DNA of 59,050 nt from Synergistaceae bacterium. Lineage in GTDB: Bacteria > Synergistota > Synergistia > Synergistales > Synergistaceae. Below the pieces are notes generated by a model. That model was not told the origin of the DNA. It saw only the letters and a program-made list of their open reading frames with translations, and did not search any database. Shown in pieces: positions 45,069 to 53,670 of the stretch (positions are counted from its first letter, which is position 1; every line of letters starts with the position of its first letter). Where the stretch lies: contig JAUNJZ010000013.1 in the NCBI GenBank assembly GCA_030533085.1, forward strand, positions 1-59,050, in the 5' to 3' direction. Made by a program: the position numbers and the translations under genes.

Positions 45069-45181
45069 TTTATACCACTTCCTTTCCGGAAATATAAGAC
45101 GCTATCAGTATAAGGCGACAGCCCCTCGCTGTCTAATATTTTTCAACCTTTTTGCGGCTTTTCGCTTCAAATCCGGCTGGC

Positions 45182-45220
45182 AAAAAATTCCCGCCCCGCA
45201 GAGTTTTCCGCGGGCGGGAA
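45182..45220 (-). terminator. Terminator of the Synerg-CTERM-like protein gene
   Basis: TTCCCGCCC (45188-45196) pairs with GGGCGGGAA (45212-45220). On the minus strand the stem is followed by T6 (complement of 45182-45187). Confidence 0.85.
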
Positions 45221-45280
45221 AAGGTTACATTTCTGTCACGTTATTTTTATGAAGCGCCGCTTTTCGCCTCCCCCCGGCTG

Positions 45281-46858
45281 TCAGCGCCGCCTTTTGAGCT
45301 TAATCACGGAGAGCGCCGCCGCCGCAATCAGCAAGCCGCCCCAGCCAGCGTTGCAGCCGCCGGAGCTGTCGGAGCTGCCTACATGTATATCAAAGCTTTC
45401 CTCCGTCCCCGGTATGACCGCGCCATTTTTATCAAGAGCGAAGAGGCTCATATTGAGCGTGGAATTACGATATTCCTGACTGATGGGGAAGTCATGCTTG
45501 AATTCATATATAGAATCGTATTCGTCCCATGCCTTTCCGTCGTAACGTCTGACGAGCGCTATCTTTGCGTCGCGCGACAGCAGCGTCGTATCGCCATTTT
45601 TCAGCTCGTAACGAACAGTCTGGGTATAATTGCGCACATTGTAATTGCCAGCTCCGTCGGCGCCCGTACCAATATCGGCGCTGGCCGGTATCGGTACGGC
45701 TACGCCATAGAGGGAAAGCGTCTTTCCGGGATTTACATTTATCTTTCCGCCGCTGATATCCTCGTTAAAGAACATTCCTTCAACAACGTCCTGCGAGGCT
45801 TCAACAAAATAATTCTCTTTGCTTTCAACGCCTTCGCCGCGTATTTCAGCCCTGACAAGCTCAAGCTTGTCGCCCTTCGCGAGCTTCACCAGCTTTCCAT
45901 CCCTTTGAGCGCCGTTGACGAGAAGCAGCGGCTCGCCGATATCATAGCGGTAGAACTCCACCCTGTCGGAGGATATGTCGCCGCAGTCGGCCAGATAGCC
46001 TATTTCCACTTTCTGTGTGGCGCAGCGCACATCGTCGATATTGTAAAGAATCGTGTGAATATGCCCCGCCCTGTATTCCCATGTGTCGTTCGCGCGCCAG
46101 CGCGCCGGAATCTCGTAGGAGTAGTCGTAAGGATTGCCTCCGTTCCAGTAGTTGCCGGGGAAGTTGTCGATATAGATGCGGCAGCCCTTATCTCGCGCAA
46201 ACTCATTTATCTTCTCCCAGTGCGGAGTGCCGTTTGAGAAGCGGCTGAGCAGCTTGTGTTCCACAACGCCGACTGTAAGCTCTCTGTCGTCGCTCGCCAG
46301 CTCATAATCTCCTGACATGGCGCTTACCACTATGCGGTAATTTCCTTCTTCCAGCTTGCTCATCGTCTCCCAGCCATTTATATCAAGGCTGGTTGCGCCG
46401 CCGAAAATCAGCGCGCTGAATTTATCGCTTGTCACAGCAACCTTCACATTCTGATTGCCGAAGCTGTCCGGGCTGGTTGGGTCATAGATCAAATCCGGCA
46501 GCGGCTCTGCTCTCAGCTTATCCGCGCTTTTTTCCGACCATGAGGCTGCCATGTAATAGTCCGTGGAGACGGCTTCCTGAGACGTCACCCCCGTGTCGTT
46601 TATAAGAATGCTGCGCAGATAGCGGAAGGTCGTGTCGTCGTCTGCGCGGCTGACTACGACCCGTATATCAAAGGAGGCCGCGACGCTCACATCCCTGCTG
46701 ATGGTCCCCATTACGAGGAAGTCCCTGTGCGGCGCGATTTTCCTGTCGTTTTCCGAAGGTATCGTTATTTTTAGCCCGATTGAGGCCTCGGCCAGGCTTC
46801 CCAAGGTGAATATAATCATAAGGATTAACGCCGGCAGCAATAGTCGTCTTTTACACAT
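45281..46858 (-). CDS. Secreted protein with Synerg-CTERM-like C-terminal sorting signal
   Basis: The protein has 525 residues from ATG 46858 (AGGGGAGAT upstream). A signal peptide covers about residues 1-27 (LLLPALILMIIFTLGSLAEA). The C-terminus has the tripartite tail SSDSSGGCNAG, a hydrophobic helix, and a basic end KLKRRR, which matches my recollection of the Synerg-CTERM signal of Synergistota. The body is a beta-rich extracellular region without a motif I recognise; several Tyr/Asp-rich segments suggest immunoglobulin-like modules. Likely exported and anchored or processed through the tail. No sorting protease is in the window. Confidence 0.75.
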   Translation of the reverse strand: MCKRRLLLPALILMIIFTLGSLAEASIGLKITIPSENDRKIAPHRDFLVMGTISRDVSVAASFDIRVVVSRADDDTTFRYLRSILINDTGVTSQEAVSTDYYMAASWSEKSADKLRAEPLPDLIYDPTSPDSFGNQNVKVAVTSDKFSALIFGGATSLDINGWETMSKLEEGNYRIVVSAMSGDYELASDDRELTVGVVEHKLLSRFSNGTPHWEKINEFARDKGCRIYIDNFPGNYWNGGNPYDYSYEIPARWRANDTWEYRAGHIHTILYNIDDVRCATQKVEIGYLADCGDISSDRVEFYRYDIGEPLLLVNGAQRDGKLVKLAKGDKLELVRAEIRGEGVESKENYFVEASQDVVEGMFFNEDISGGKINVNPGKTLSLYGVAVPIPASADIGTGADGAGNYNVRNYTQTVRYELKNGDTTLLSRDAKIALVRRYDGKAWDEYDSIYEFKHDFPISQEYRNSTLNMSLFALDKNGAVIPGTEESFDIHVGSSDSSGGCNAGWGGLLIAAAALSVIKLKRRR

Positions 46859-46926
46859 CTTGCATCTCCCCTTTACTGTTTTATACAGATACATTCATAA
46901 ATATTATATGCGGGGGATGAAATAAA

Positions 46927-46950
46927 AAAATACCCCTTTCGGGGTATTTT
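46927..46950 (-). terminator. Terminator of the MalT-like regulator gene
   Basis: AAAATACCCC (46927-46936) and GGGGTATTTT (46941-46950) form a perfect 10-bp stem with loop TTTC. On the minus strand it directly abuts the stop codon, and a T-run follows; the structure is symmetrical enough to work in both directions. Confidence 0.85.
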
Positions 46951-49406
46951 CAGGATAATTTCTTTATCAGTTCGCCTTTCGAGCGGACGGAGAGCTTTTT
47001 ATAGACGCTCTTTCTTATCACGCGCACTGTCCCCTCGGATATGCCCAGCCTCTCCGCGCTCTCCCTTGCGGAAAGGCCGTCCGCCAGCAGAGCGGCTACC
47101 TGTCCCTCGCGCTTTGTGAGCCGCGTCGTCCGCGGAAGCAGCTCCTCCTGAATTTTTCGCCTGCCCGCGGCCATGAGCGCCGAAAGTTTGAGTATTTCAG
47201 CCCTTCCCGCTACATTCAGCCTCTCCAGCAGCTCGCCTGTCTCTTCTCCCAGCTCGGCGAAGGGAAGCAGCACCTTGTCGGGCAGAGCGGCCTCCAGCGC
47301 CTCTTTCAGCAGCGCCGCCGCCTCACGCGGCTTTCCCTCGCGCTTTTTATCGACGGCGCGGTAAATAAGGAAGTAAATCAGCGGCAGCATCATATTGCGG
47401 CTCTCTGCGTTTTTCGTAAGTTCGCTGATGAGTCCGCGGAATTTGACAGGGTCGTTGTCCAGCAGCCACCCCGCGTAAGTTATGTGCGCGAATGGGCGCG
47501 CGGCCTCGTATACGCGTTCGTCTATGGCTCTGACGTCGCGGCACCATTGCGGTATTTTTTCTTTCAGACCGACGGCGGAGAAGAGAAAAGCAAGGCAAAG
47601 TCCGGCCGCCGTGAGATTGCTGTGCTCCTGCCCCTCCACGCCGATGCGCCGTATCTTTTCCGCGGCGGCGCTGAATGCGGCCGCGTCAGCGCGCAGAATC
47701 GCGGCGCGGGCCAGTGTCAGCTCCGCGCAGAGGGATACGCTGTCCTGATTTTTCGCCTCCGAAAGGTAGAGAGTTCTGTAAGACTCCGCCTCCGCGCGCT
47801 CCGCGTCGCCGGAGAGCAGCAGCATTTCTGCTTCCATAGCCGACGCCGCCCCCGTGCCGTGGCCGTCTGTCAGCCTGTGATAGCGGGGGAGTCCTCTTTT
47901 AAGCTCTTCCAGCGCGGAGGCAAGACGGCCGGAGCGCCGCCAGAAGAGACAGACGACCGAAGAAGCGCCGAATGTCCATGTGCCTGTAAGCGGAAATATG
48001 CCTGCGGCTCCGCCCAGCAGCGCGTAGGCTTTTTCGTGCGCCTCGGTCATGGCCGGCAGGTCGTTGAATACCAGAAAAAATTTTATAAATTCTATCTCGC
48101 CGCGAATCTTTCTCTGCCTTGTCTCGCCGTACAGCTCAGAGGCCGAAATTTCGTCCAGAAGCCGGAGGCAGCGGCCGAATAGCCTGTTATTGCCGCGCAG
48201 CAGGACATAAAGGGATATCTGCGTTATACGCTCTGGGCGGGCCGTCAGTATTTCACGCGGGCAATCCGTAAGCAGCTTTTCAATCAGCGCGCCGTCAGCG
48301 AAACCGACAAGCTCTGTAATATCCTTTGCTGCGAGGGGCAGTGAGAACAAGGCTTCATAATCGCCCGCACGCGCGCAGAAAAGCGCGGCGGCGAAAAGCT
48401 CGCCGACCGCGGCGCAGGCGGCGGCCGCCTGTCTGACGGCTCCGCGCCGAAATGCCTCCGGCTGCTGAGCGAATTTTCGCGCGAGGTAGGCGCGCATAAG
48501 GCTGTGGAAGACATAGCGCTCTTCAGCGGCGTCGCGGCGCACAAATGGGTCGTCGCGGAGCAGCAGCTCTTCATCCTCCGAAAGACGCTCCTTTCCCAGC
48601 ATCAGCGCCCCCTGTCTCGCGGAGAATTTGTCAAATAGCGAGAGGCGCAGCAGCATATCTCTTTCCTTTTCGTCAAGCTTATTCCAGAGCGCCGTTTCCA
48701 TAAGCTGCGATATATCGCGGGCAGATTCAAATTCGCCGCGCTCACTGTAGGCGGCCATTTGCAGACGCAGCGCGGAGATCCACCCCTCCGACGTCTTCAT
48801 CAGCTCGTCGAGCTGCGCCTCTGACAGCAGGACGCCGGAGAGGCTAAAGAGATTTTTTACATCCTCTCTTCCAAATGTGAGCAGATTGCCGTCGATCCTG
48901 TGTATCTTGGGATTCGTAACGGTAGCTGCCTCGCGGCGCAGCGGCTGCGTCAGCGCTATTATATGCAGGCCGCGGCAGCGGTGAGATGAGAGCGCGTCAA
49001 GCAGCCGCGCGGATATCTCAAAGCCGGCAAGCTGATAGTTGTCAAGGACTAATATTTTCCTCCCCTTGCAGCGAAAGCCGTCCATGACGGCGGATATCTC
49101 CGCAATGGTGGCGGCGGTAGGCAAAAGGAGCTTTTTCAGATATCGGGCGGCGTCAGGGTCGGCTTTGCCCAACAGCGAGGCGAGCGCCTCCCACGCATTT
49201 TCTGGCGGCTCTCCGAAAAAGGTGTGCCAGTGCGTCTCAAAGGAACGAAAAAAGGGGTCTCCAAGAGCTTCGGCGACGGCGGTAGTCTTACCGAAGCCGG
49301 AGCCTGCCTCGACAAGCGTCAGCGGATAGTCGGCGGCGCCTTTCAGCGCCTCTTTAAGCAAAGGCGGAATGTATATCGGCGTGCGAGCCGGTTTTCCCCG
49401 AACCAT
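46950..49406 (-). CDS. MalT-type (LAL) LuxR-family transcriptional regulator
   Basis: A large ATP-dependent activator of 818 residues. Walker A GSGFGKTT is near residue 37 and Walker B-like KILVLDNYQ near 116 (STAND/NACHT-like module). The middle consists of alpha-helical, TPR-like repeats rich in Ala/Leu/Glu. The C-terminal LuxR helix-turn-helix has RLTKREGQVAALLADGLSAR and ERLGISEGTVRVI. The inducer is unknown. It is next to the hut genes on the same strand, but a terminator separates them. ATG 49406 is preceded by GGGGAGGA at a somewhat long spacing. Confidence 0.88.
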   Translation of the reverse strand: MVRGKPARTPIYIPPLLKEALKGAADYPLTLVEAGSGFGKTTAVAEALGDPFFRSFETHWHTFFGEPPENAWEALASLLGKADPDAARYLKKLLLPTAATIAEISAVMDGFRCKGRKILVLDNYQLAGFEISARLLDALSSHRCRGLHIIALTQPLRREAATVTNPKIHRIDGNLLTFGREDVKNLFSLSGVLLSEAQLDELMKTSEGWISALRLQMAAYSERGEFESARDISQLMETALWNKLDEKERDMLLRLSLFDKFSARQGALMLGKERLSEDEELLLRDDPFVRRDAAEERYVFHSLMRAYLARKFAQQPEAFRRGAVRQAAAACAAVGELFAAALFCARAGDYEALFSLPLAAKDITELVGFADGALIEKLLTDCPREILTARPERITQISLYVLLRGNNRLFGRCLRLLDEISASELYGETRQRKIRGEIEFIKFFLVFNDLPAMTEAHEKAYALLGGAAGIFPLTGTWTFGASSVVCLFWRRSGRLASALEELKRGLPRYHRLTDGHGTGAASAMEAEMLLLSGDAERAEAESYRTLYLSEAKNQDSVSLCAELTLARAAILRADAAAFSAAAEKIRRIGVEGQEHSNLTAAGLCLAFLFSAVGLKEKIPQWCRDVRAIDERVYEAARPFAHITYAGWLLDNDPVKFRGLISELTKNAESRNMMLPLIYFLIYRAVDKKREGKPREAAALLKEALEAALPDKVLLPFAELGEETGELLERLNVAGRAEILKLSALMAAGRRKIQEELLPRTTRLTKREGQVAALLADGLSARESAERLGISEGTVRVIRKSVYKKLSVRSKGELIKKLS

Positions 49407-49510
49407 AAAAGGCCAATCCTCCCCTTCGCATACCCTCCGCGGCCTATTATCAACAAAGCTTTTAACCGTCCGCCTCTATTTTAGCATTATATCCGGCGCT
49501 GAACACAGTA

Positions 49511-49541
49511 AAAACGCTCCCTGTAAAACATAAAGGGAGCG
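49511..49541 (-). terminator. Terminator of the ftcD-hutI operon
   Basis: CGCTCCCT (49515-49522) pairs with AGGGAGCG (49534-49541). On the minus strand the stem is followed by TTTT (complement of 49511-49514), about 25 bases after the hutI stop. Confidence 0.8.
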
Positions 49542-49567
49542 CTTTTATTAAATTTTTTATTTAAGGC

Positions 49568-50812
49568 TTACGCTGCCCTTTCGCCGAGCTTGTAGACCTC
49601 TTCCACTGATGTTGAACCTGCGTGGTAGGCGAGGGTCGTCGGCGTTTCACCGTCGAGGACCAGGAAGTCGGCCTGTTTTCCTGCTTCGAGGCTGCCGACT
49701 TTCTTCGCGCGGTTTATCGCGTAGGCCGCGTTGAGCGTCGTCGCGGTCAGCGCCTCTTCGACCGTTAGGTCCATGTTCATCACGCCGAGACCGAATATGA
49801 AGGGGACTGACTCGCAGAAGCAGGAGCCGGGGTTGCAGTCTGTCGCCATAGCCACAGGAACGCCCCAATCGACCATCGCGCGCCCCCTGGCGTAGGGCTT
49901 TTTCAGGCTGTAGGCCGTAGCCGGAAGCAGTACCGCGATGGAGCCGGCTCTGCCCATTGCGCGCAGATTTTCCTCGCTCGCCGCGAGAAGGTGTTCCGCG
50001 GAGCGGGTCGCAAGCTCCGCCGCGAGTCCGGCGCCGCCGAGGTCGTGGACTTCGTCGGCATGTATTTTCGTCTCAAAGCCAAGCTCTTTCGCGGCTTTGA
50101 GCAGTCTGCGGCTCTGTTCTACCGAGAAGACCCCTTCTTCGCAGAAGACGTCGCAGAATTCGGCTATTCCCTGAGACTTCACGCGCGGCAGCATTTCGCC
50201 GATGAGTATTTCATCGACGAAGCGGTCCGCGTCGTTTTTCCATTCCAGCGGCACGGCGTGCGCTCCCATGAATGTCGGCACAACGTCAAGCGGCGTTTCC
50301 GCGCTTATTCTTTTTATCACTTCAAGCATTTTCAGCTCAAGCTCGAGCGAGAGGCCGTAGCCGCTCTTTATTTCGACCGTCGTCGTCCCTTTGGCGAGCG
50401 CGGAAAGAGCCAGCTTTTTCGTCGTCTGGAAAAGCTCTTCCTCTGTCGCGGAGCTGACGGCGTTTACGGAGGAGAGTATCCCGCCGCCGCGCTTGAGTAT
50501 CTCAAGGTAGGGGAGGCCGGCAAGACGCATTCCAAACTCATCCTCGCGGCGTTTCGCGAAGCATAGATGCGTGTGCGGGTCAACAAAGCCGGGGATCACA
50601 CAGGCGCCGCCGAAATCCTTTTCAAAGCAGAGCTGCGAGCGGTCAAGCCCCTTCGCAACATCTTCCTCCGCGCCGATTTTTTCAATGAGGCCGTTCGCGA
50701 CGAGCATCGCGCCGCCCTTTATCTCCCTGATTTCAGACTGCTCAGCGCCTGCGAGGGCTTTGCCTTTGTCCACAGGAGTGAATATCCGCATGTTCCTGTA
50801 GAGCTTTTTCAT
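49568..50812 (-). CDS. hutI: Imidazolonepropionase
   Basis: HutI opens the imidazolone ring to N-formimino-glutamate, the third step of histidine degradation. The metal-dependent amidohydrolase motifs are DPHTHLCFAKRREDEF near residue 76, IHADEVHDLGG near 246, and MATDCNPGSC near 320 with the catalytic Asp. Length 414 is usual. It lies two bases downstream of ftcD, so the two form an operon with ftcD first. Confidence 0.95.
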   Translation of the reverse strand: MKKLYRNMRIFTPVDKGKALAGAEQSEIREIKGGAMLVANGLIEKIGAEEDVAKGLDRSQLCFEKDFGGACVIPGFVDPHTHLCFAKRREDEFGMRLAGLPYLEILKRGGGILSSVNAVSSATEEELFQTTKKLALSALAKGTTTVEIKSGYGLSLELELKMLEVIKRISAETPLDVVPTFMGAHAVPLEWKNDADRFVDEILIGEMLPRVKSQGIAEFCDVFCEEGVFSVEQSRRLLKAAKELGFETKIHADEVHDLGGAGLAAELATRSAEHLLAASEENLRAMGRAGSIAVLLPATAYSLKKPYARGRAMVDWGVPVAMATDCNPGSCFCESVPFIFGLGVMNMDLTVEEALTATTLNAAYAINRAKKVGSLEAGKQADFLVLDGETPTTLAYHAGSTSVEEVYKLGERAA

Positions 50813-50814
50813 TA

Positions 50815-51738
50815 TTATTCCGCCTTTTCGCCCATAAGCTCAAGGAGCTGCAATTCAAGCACCTGCGCGGGGTCGAAATCCGCAATCTGGAGGTAATAGG
50901 CCGCGCTTTCGAGTATCGCGTTGACCGGTATCATGCCGTAGACTTCGGTTTCAATGACCTGAACGCCCCAGCGCTTCGCCTCCATGCGTATAGTCTCCAG
51001 TACGCGGTAGAGGGAATTTTTCTCGTAATCGACAAGGTTCATGCTCACCTGAGTTATGCCGCGCTCTTCAAGGGCGAGGCCGATGCCCTTCACGTGGCAG
51101 AAGCCGCCTGACGAGGCGCGGACGGCGTTCGCTATTTTTTTCGCGATGTTCACGTCGGCTGTGTCAAGATTGACGTTGAAGGCGACGAGGAACTTGCGCG
51201 CTCCGATGACGGTCGCGCCGGCGGTGGGGTGGAGCTGCGCCTCTCCGACGTCGGGCTTGCGGTCGGGGTTGCTTTTCGCCTCTTCTTTCAATACTTCATA
51301 CTGCCCCTTGCGGATGACTTCAAGCCGCTTCCGCTCCGGGCGCAGCGCCGCGTCTTCGTAGAAATAGACGGGGATTCCGGTCTCTTTATAGTAACGCTCG
51401 CCGAAGTCGTGCGCGAGCTTGATACATTCTTCCATAGTGATGTCCTTTATCGGGGTGAAGGGGACGACGTCCACCGCGCCTATGCGCGGATGTCCGCCCT
51501 GATGGGCGTTCATGTCGATGTGTTTTTGGGCAGTTTTTGCCGCTTCCAGCAGGGCTTCCTGAATTGGAGCGGGCGCTCCGACAAGGCTGACGACCAGACG
51601 GTTGTGGTCTTCGTCGGCGCGGTGGTCGAGAAGATATACGCCGCGTTTTCCCTTAAAGCAGTTCACTATCTCGTCTATTACATCCTGCCTTCTGCCTTCG
51701 CTGAAGTTTGGTACGCATTCGATCAACTGCATTGCCAT
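50815..51738 (-). CDS. ftcD: Glutamate formimidoyltransferase
   Basis: The enzyme moves the formimino group from N-formimino-glutamate to tetrahydrofolate, producing glutamate. MNAHQGGHPRIGAVDVVPF near residue 77 carries the catalytic His region. At 307 residues it has only the two formiminotransferase domains; the cyclodeaminase activity is supplied by the separate fchA gene at 55753-56382. ATG 51738 has GGCAGGAA upstream. First gene of the ftcD-hutI operon. Confidence 0.94.
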   Translation of the reverse strand: MAMQLIECVPNFSEGRRQDVIDEIVNCFKGKRGVYLLDHRADEDHNRLVVSLVGAPAPIQEALLEAAKTAQKHIDMNAHQGGHPRIGAVDVVPFTPIKDITMEECIKLAHDFGERYYKETGIPVYFYEDAALRPERKRLEVIRKGQYEVLKEEAKSNPDRKPDVGEAQLHPTAGATVIGARKFLVAFNVNLDTADVNIAKKIANAVRASSGGFCHVKGIGLALEERGITQVSMNLVDYEKNSLYRVLETIRMEAKRWGVQVIETEVYGMIPVNAILESAAYYLQIADFDPAQVLELQLLELMGEKAE

Positions 51739-51793
51739 AACTGATTCCTGCCTTTCAATTTTTTAGACGCCGTTTCCACAGCGATTTTACTTT

Positions 51794-51823
51794 AATCTAC
51801 CGCCAGCCGGACATAGCTGTCAA
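51794..51823 (-). promoter_or_regulatory. Promoter of the ftcD-hutI operon
   Basis: On the minus strand TTGACA (complement of 51818-51823) and TAGATT (complement of 51794-51799) are spaced by 18 bases. It lies between hutH and ftcD, so ftcD-hutI can be expressed separately from hutH. Confidence 0.55.
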
Positions 51824-51919
51824 GCGATGAAGCCGCCCTCTGTCAATATTACGTAAACAGACGCAGGACGGCTGAAATACTGTTCGCCGCGCAGGGCGGT
51901 CTTTTACCGACGCGGCTTC

Positions 51920-53446
51920 CTAATTAAGCTCGCCAGTTACCTTTTCAACGGCCTCTATTATCGCGCCGTTTTCCACCAGCTCCAGAGACTTCAGAAGAAG
52001 CGGCTGCATGAACTGATCCTTTTCGTAGAAGGGAACGTGCGCGCGGAACTCTTTGAATGCTGCGCCGGAGCCTTTGCCGGGTTTCAGCGGGGCGCGGAAG
52101 TCCATTCCCTGTGCCGCGTTGACCATTTCAATGGCTATGACGCGGTTAGTGTTGTCGAGTATCTGACGCGCCTTGCGCGCGCTGTAGCCGCCCATAGAGA
52201 CGTGATCCTCCTGATTTGCCGAGGTCGGTATGGAATCGACGACGGAGGGGTGCGCGAGCACCTTGTTTTCAGAGACGATAGCCGCCGCGGTGTACTGCGG
52301 AATCATGAAGCCGCTGTTTACGCCGCTTTCTGATACGAGGAACGGCGGCAGATCTGAAAGCTTGTGGTCTACGAGACGCGCCACGCGGCGCTCGGAGATG
52401 CTGGCAAACTCCGCGGCGGCGATGCCGAAGAAGTCCATCGCCATAGCGATAGGCTGCCCGTGGAAATTGCCTCCGCTGATTGCCTCTCCGTCTTTGTGGA
52501 AGATTATCGGATTGTCCGTGACGGAGTTGATCTCAATCTCGATTTTTTCCTTTACATAGCGGATCGCGTCGCGGCTCGCTCCGTGTACCTGCGGCAAGCA
52601 GCGCAGAGAGTAGGCGTCCTGAACGCGGTCCTTTTTATAAGCCTCGACAATTTCGCTCCCCTCGAGCAGACGGCGCATATTTTCGGCGACAGCCCCCTGT
52701 CCGGCCTGCGGACGAAGGTCGTGCGTCCTCTTGTCGAAGGCGTAGGGTACGGCGTGAAGCGCTTCCGCCGACATTGACGCGGCTATATCGGCGTTCTTTT
52801 CCATATTCATCGCGTCGATGACGCAGAGGGCGGCGACGGCGTTCATCACAGTCGTTCCGTTGTTGAGGGCAAGCCCCTCCTTGGCGTGCAGCTCGACCGG
52901 CTTCATGCCGACCTTCGCGAGCGCCTCCGAGGCCGCCATTTCTTTTCCCTGATAGACGACGCTGCCGTATCCAATAAGCGAAATGGCGATATGCGAGAGC
53001 GGGCAGAGGTCGCCGCTTGCTCCTACGGAGCCCTGGCAGGGAACGACGGGGTGTATACCGAGGTTCAGGTAATCTACCATCTGCTGCAATGTCTCGAGGC
53101 TGATGCCGGAGAAGCCGCGCGTCAGCGTGTTTATGCGCAGCAGCATTATGGCGCGCACCACATCTTCAGGATATGGCTCGCCGAAACCGCAGGCATGGCT
53201 CAGAAGAAGATTCTCCTGCAACTGGCGCGCCTTTTCGCGGGGAATGACAACGGAGGCAAGGTCGCCGAAGCCGGTGGTAACGCCGTAGACGACGCGCCCC
53301 TCTCTTGCCCATCCCTGAACCGCCTCGGCGCACTCCTTTATCTGCTCCTTCGCCTCCGGCGATATCTCGACCTTCCAGCCCTTCCGCGCTACATTCGCCA
53401 CATCTTGCAGGGTCAGCGATTTGCCATCCAAATAGACTGTTGTCAT
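51920..53446 (-). CDS. hutH: Histidine ammonia-lyase
   Basis: HutH releases ammonia from histidine to give trans-urocanate. The Ala-Ser-Gly triad forming the MIO cofactor is present in GSVGASGDLCPLSHIA near residue 143. From ATG 53446 (GGAGGAG upstream) the protein has 508 residues, typical of the family; an upstream frame would add six residues. It is divergent from hutU across a 224-base regulatory gap. Confidence 0.95.
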   Translation of the reverse strand: MTTVYLDGKSLTLQDVANVARKGWKVEISPEAKEQIKECAEAVQGWAREGRVVYGVTTGFGDLASVVIPREKARQLQENLLLSHACGFGEPYPEDVVRAIMLLRINTLTRGFSGISLETLQQMVDYLNLGIHPVVPCQGSVGASGDLCPLSHIAISLIGYGSVVYQGKEMAASEALAKVGMKPVELHAKEGLALNNGTTVMNAVAALCVIDAMNMEKNADIAASMSAEALHAVPYAFDKRTHDLRPQAGQGAVAENMRRLLEGSEIVEAYKKDRVQDAYSLRCLPQVHGASRDAIRYVKEKIEIEINSVTDNPIIFHKDGEAISGGNFHGQPIAMAMDFFGIAAAEFASISERRVARLVDHKLSDLPPFLVSESGVNSGFMIPQYTAAAIVSENKVLAHPSVVDSIPTSANQEDHVSMGGYSARKARQILDNTNRVIAIEMVNAAQGMDFRAPLKPGKGSGAAFKEFRAHVPFYEKDQFMQPLLLKSLELVENGAIIEAVEKVTGELN

Positions 53447-53638
53447 TTTAAGCTCCTCCTTCAAAGATTTTTAATTTTCTGTTTCATATCTTTATTTTGT
53501 GCTATAATAATTCCGTTCATAAAAACTATTTGGAAATTTGACGAAAATATGATGCTTTCGTGCTTTAATACTTTTCAATCCTAAACCTTTGCGCTACAAT
53601 TAGTATAGTCTTAAAATCGGCTAAGTCAAGGAGAAAAT

Positions 53639-53654
53639 TTTTGATATATCAAAA
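53639..53654. promoter_or_regulatory. 16-bp palindrome before hutU, possible operator
   Basis: TTTTGATATATCAAAA is a perfect palindrome at 53639-53654, ending just before the AAGGAGTG ribosome binding site of hutU. It fits a dimeric regulator binding between hutH and hutU or over the hutU leader. No dedicated HutR-like gene is seen; the regulator is unknown. Confidence 0.45.
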
Positions 53655-53670
53655 TTAAGGAGTGATTTAA

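Noticed and set aside
45152-46237. 361-codon plus-strand open frame over the Synerg-CTERM-like gene
   Set aside because: The opposite strand encodes a signal peptide and a sorting tail and ends in a terminator; the plus frame has none of these.
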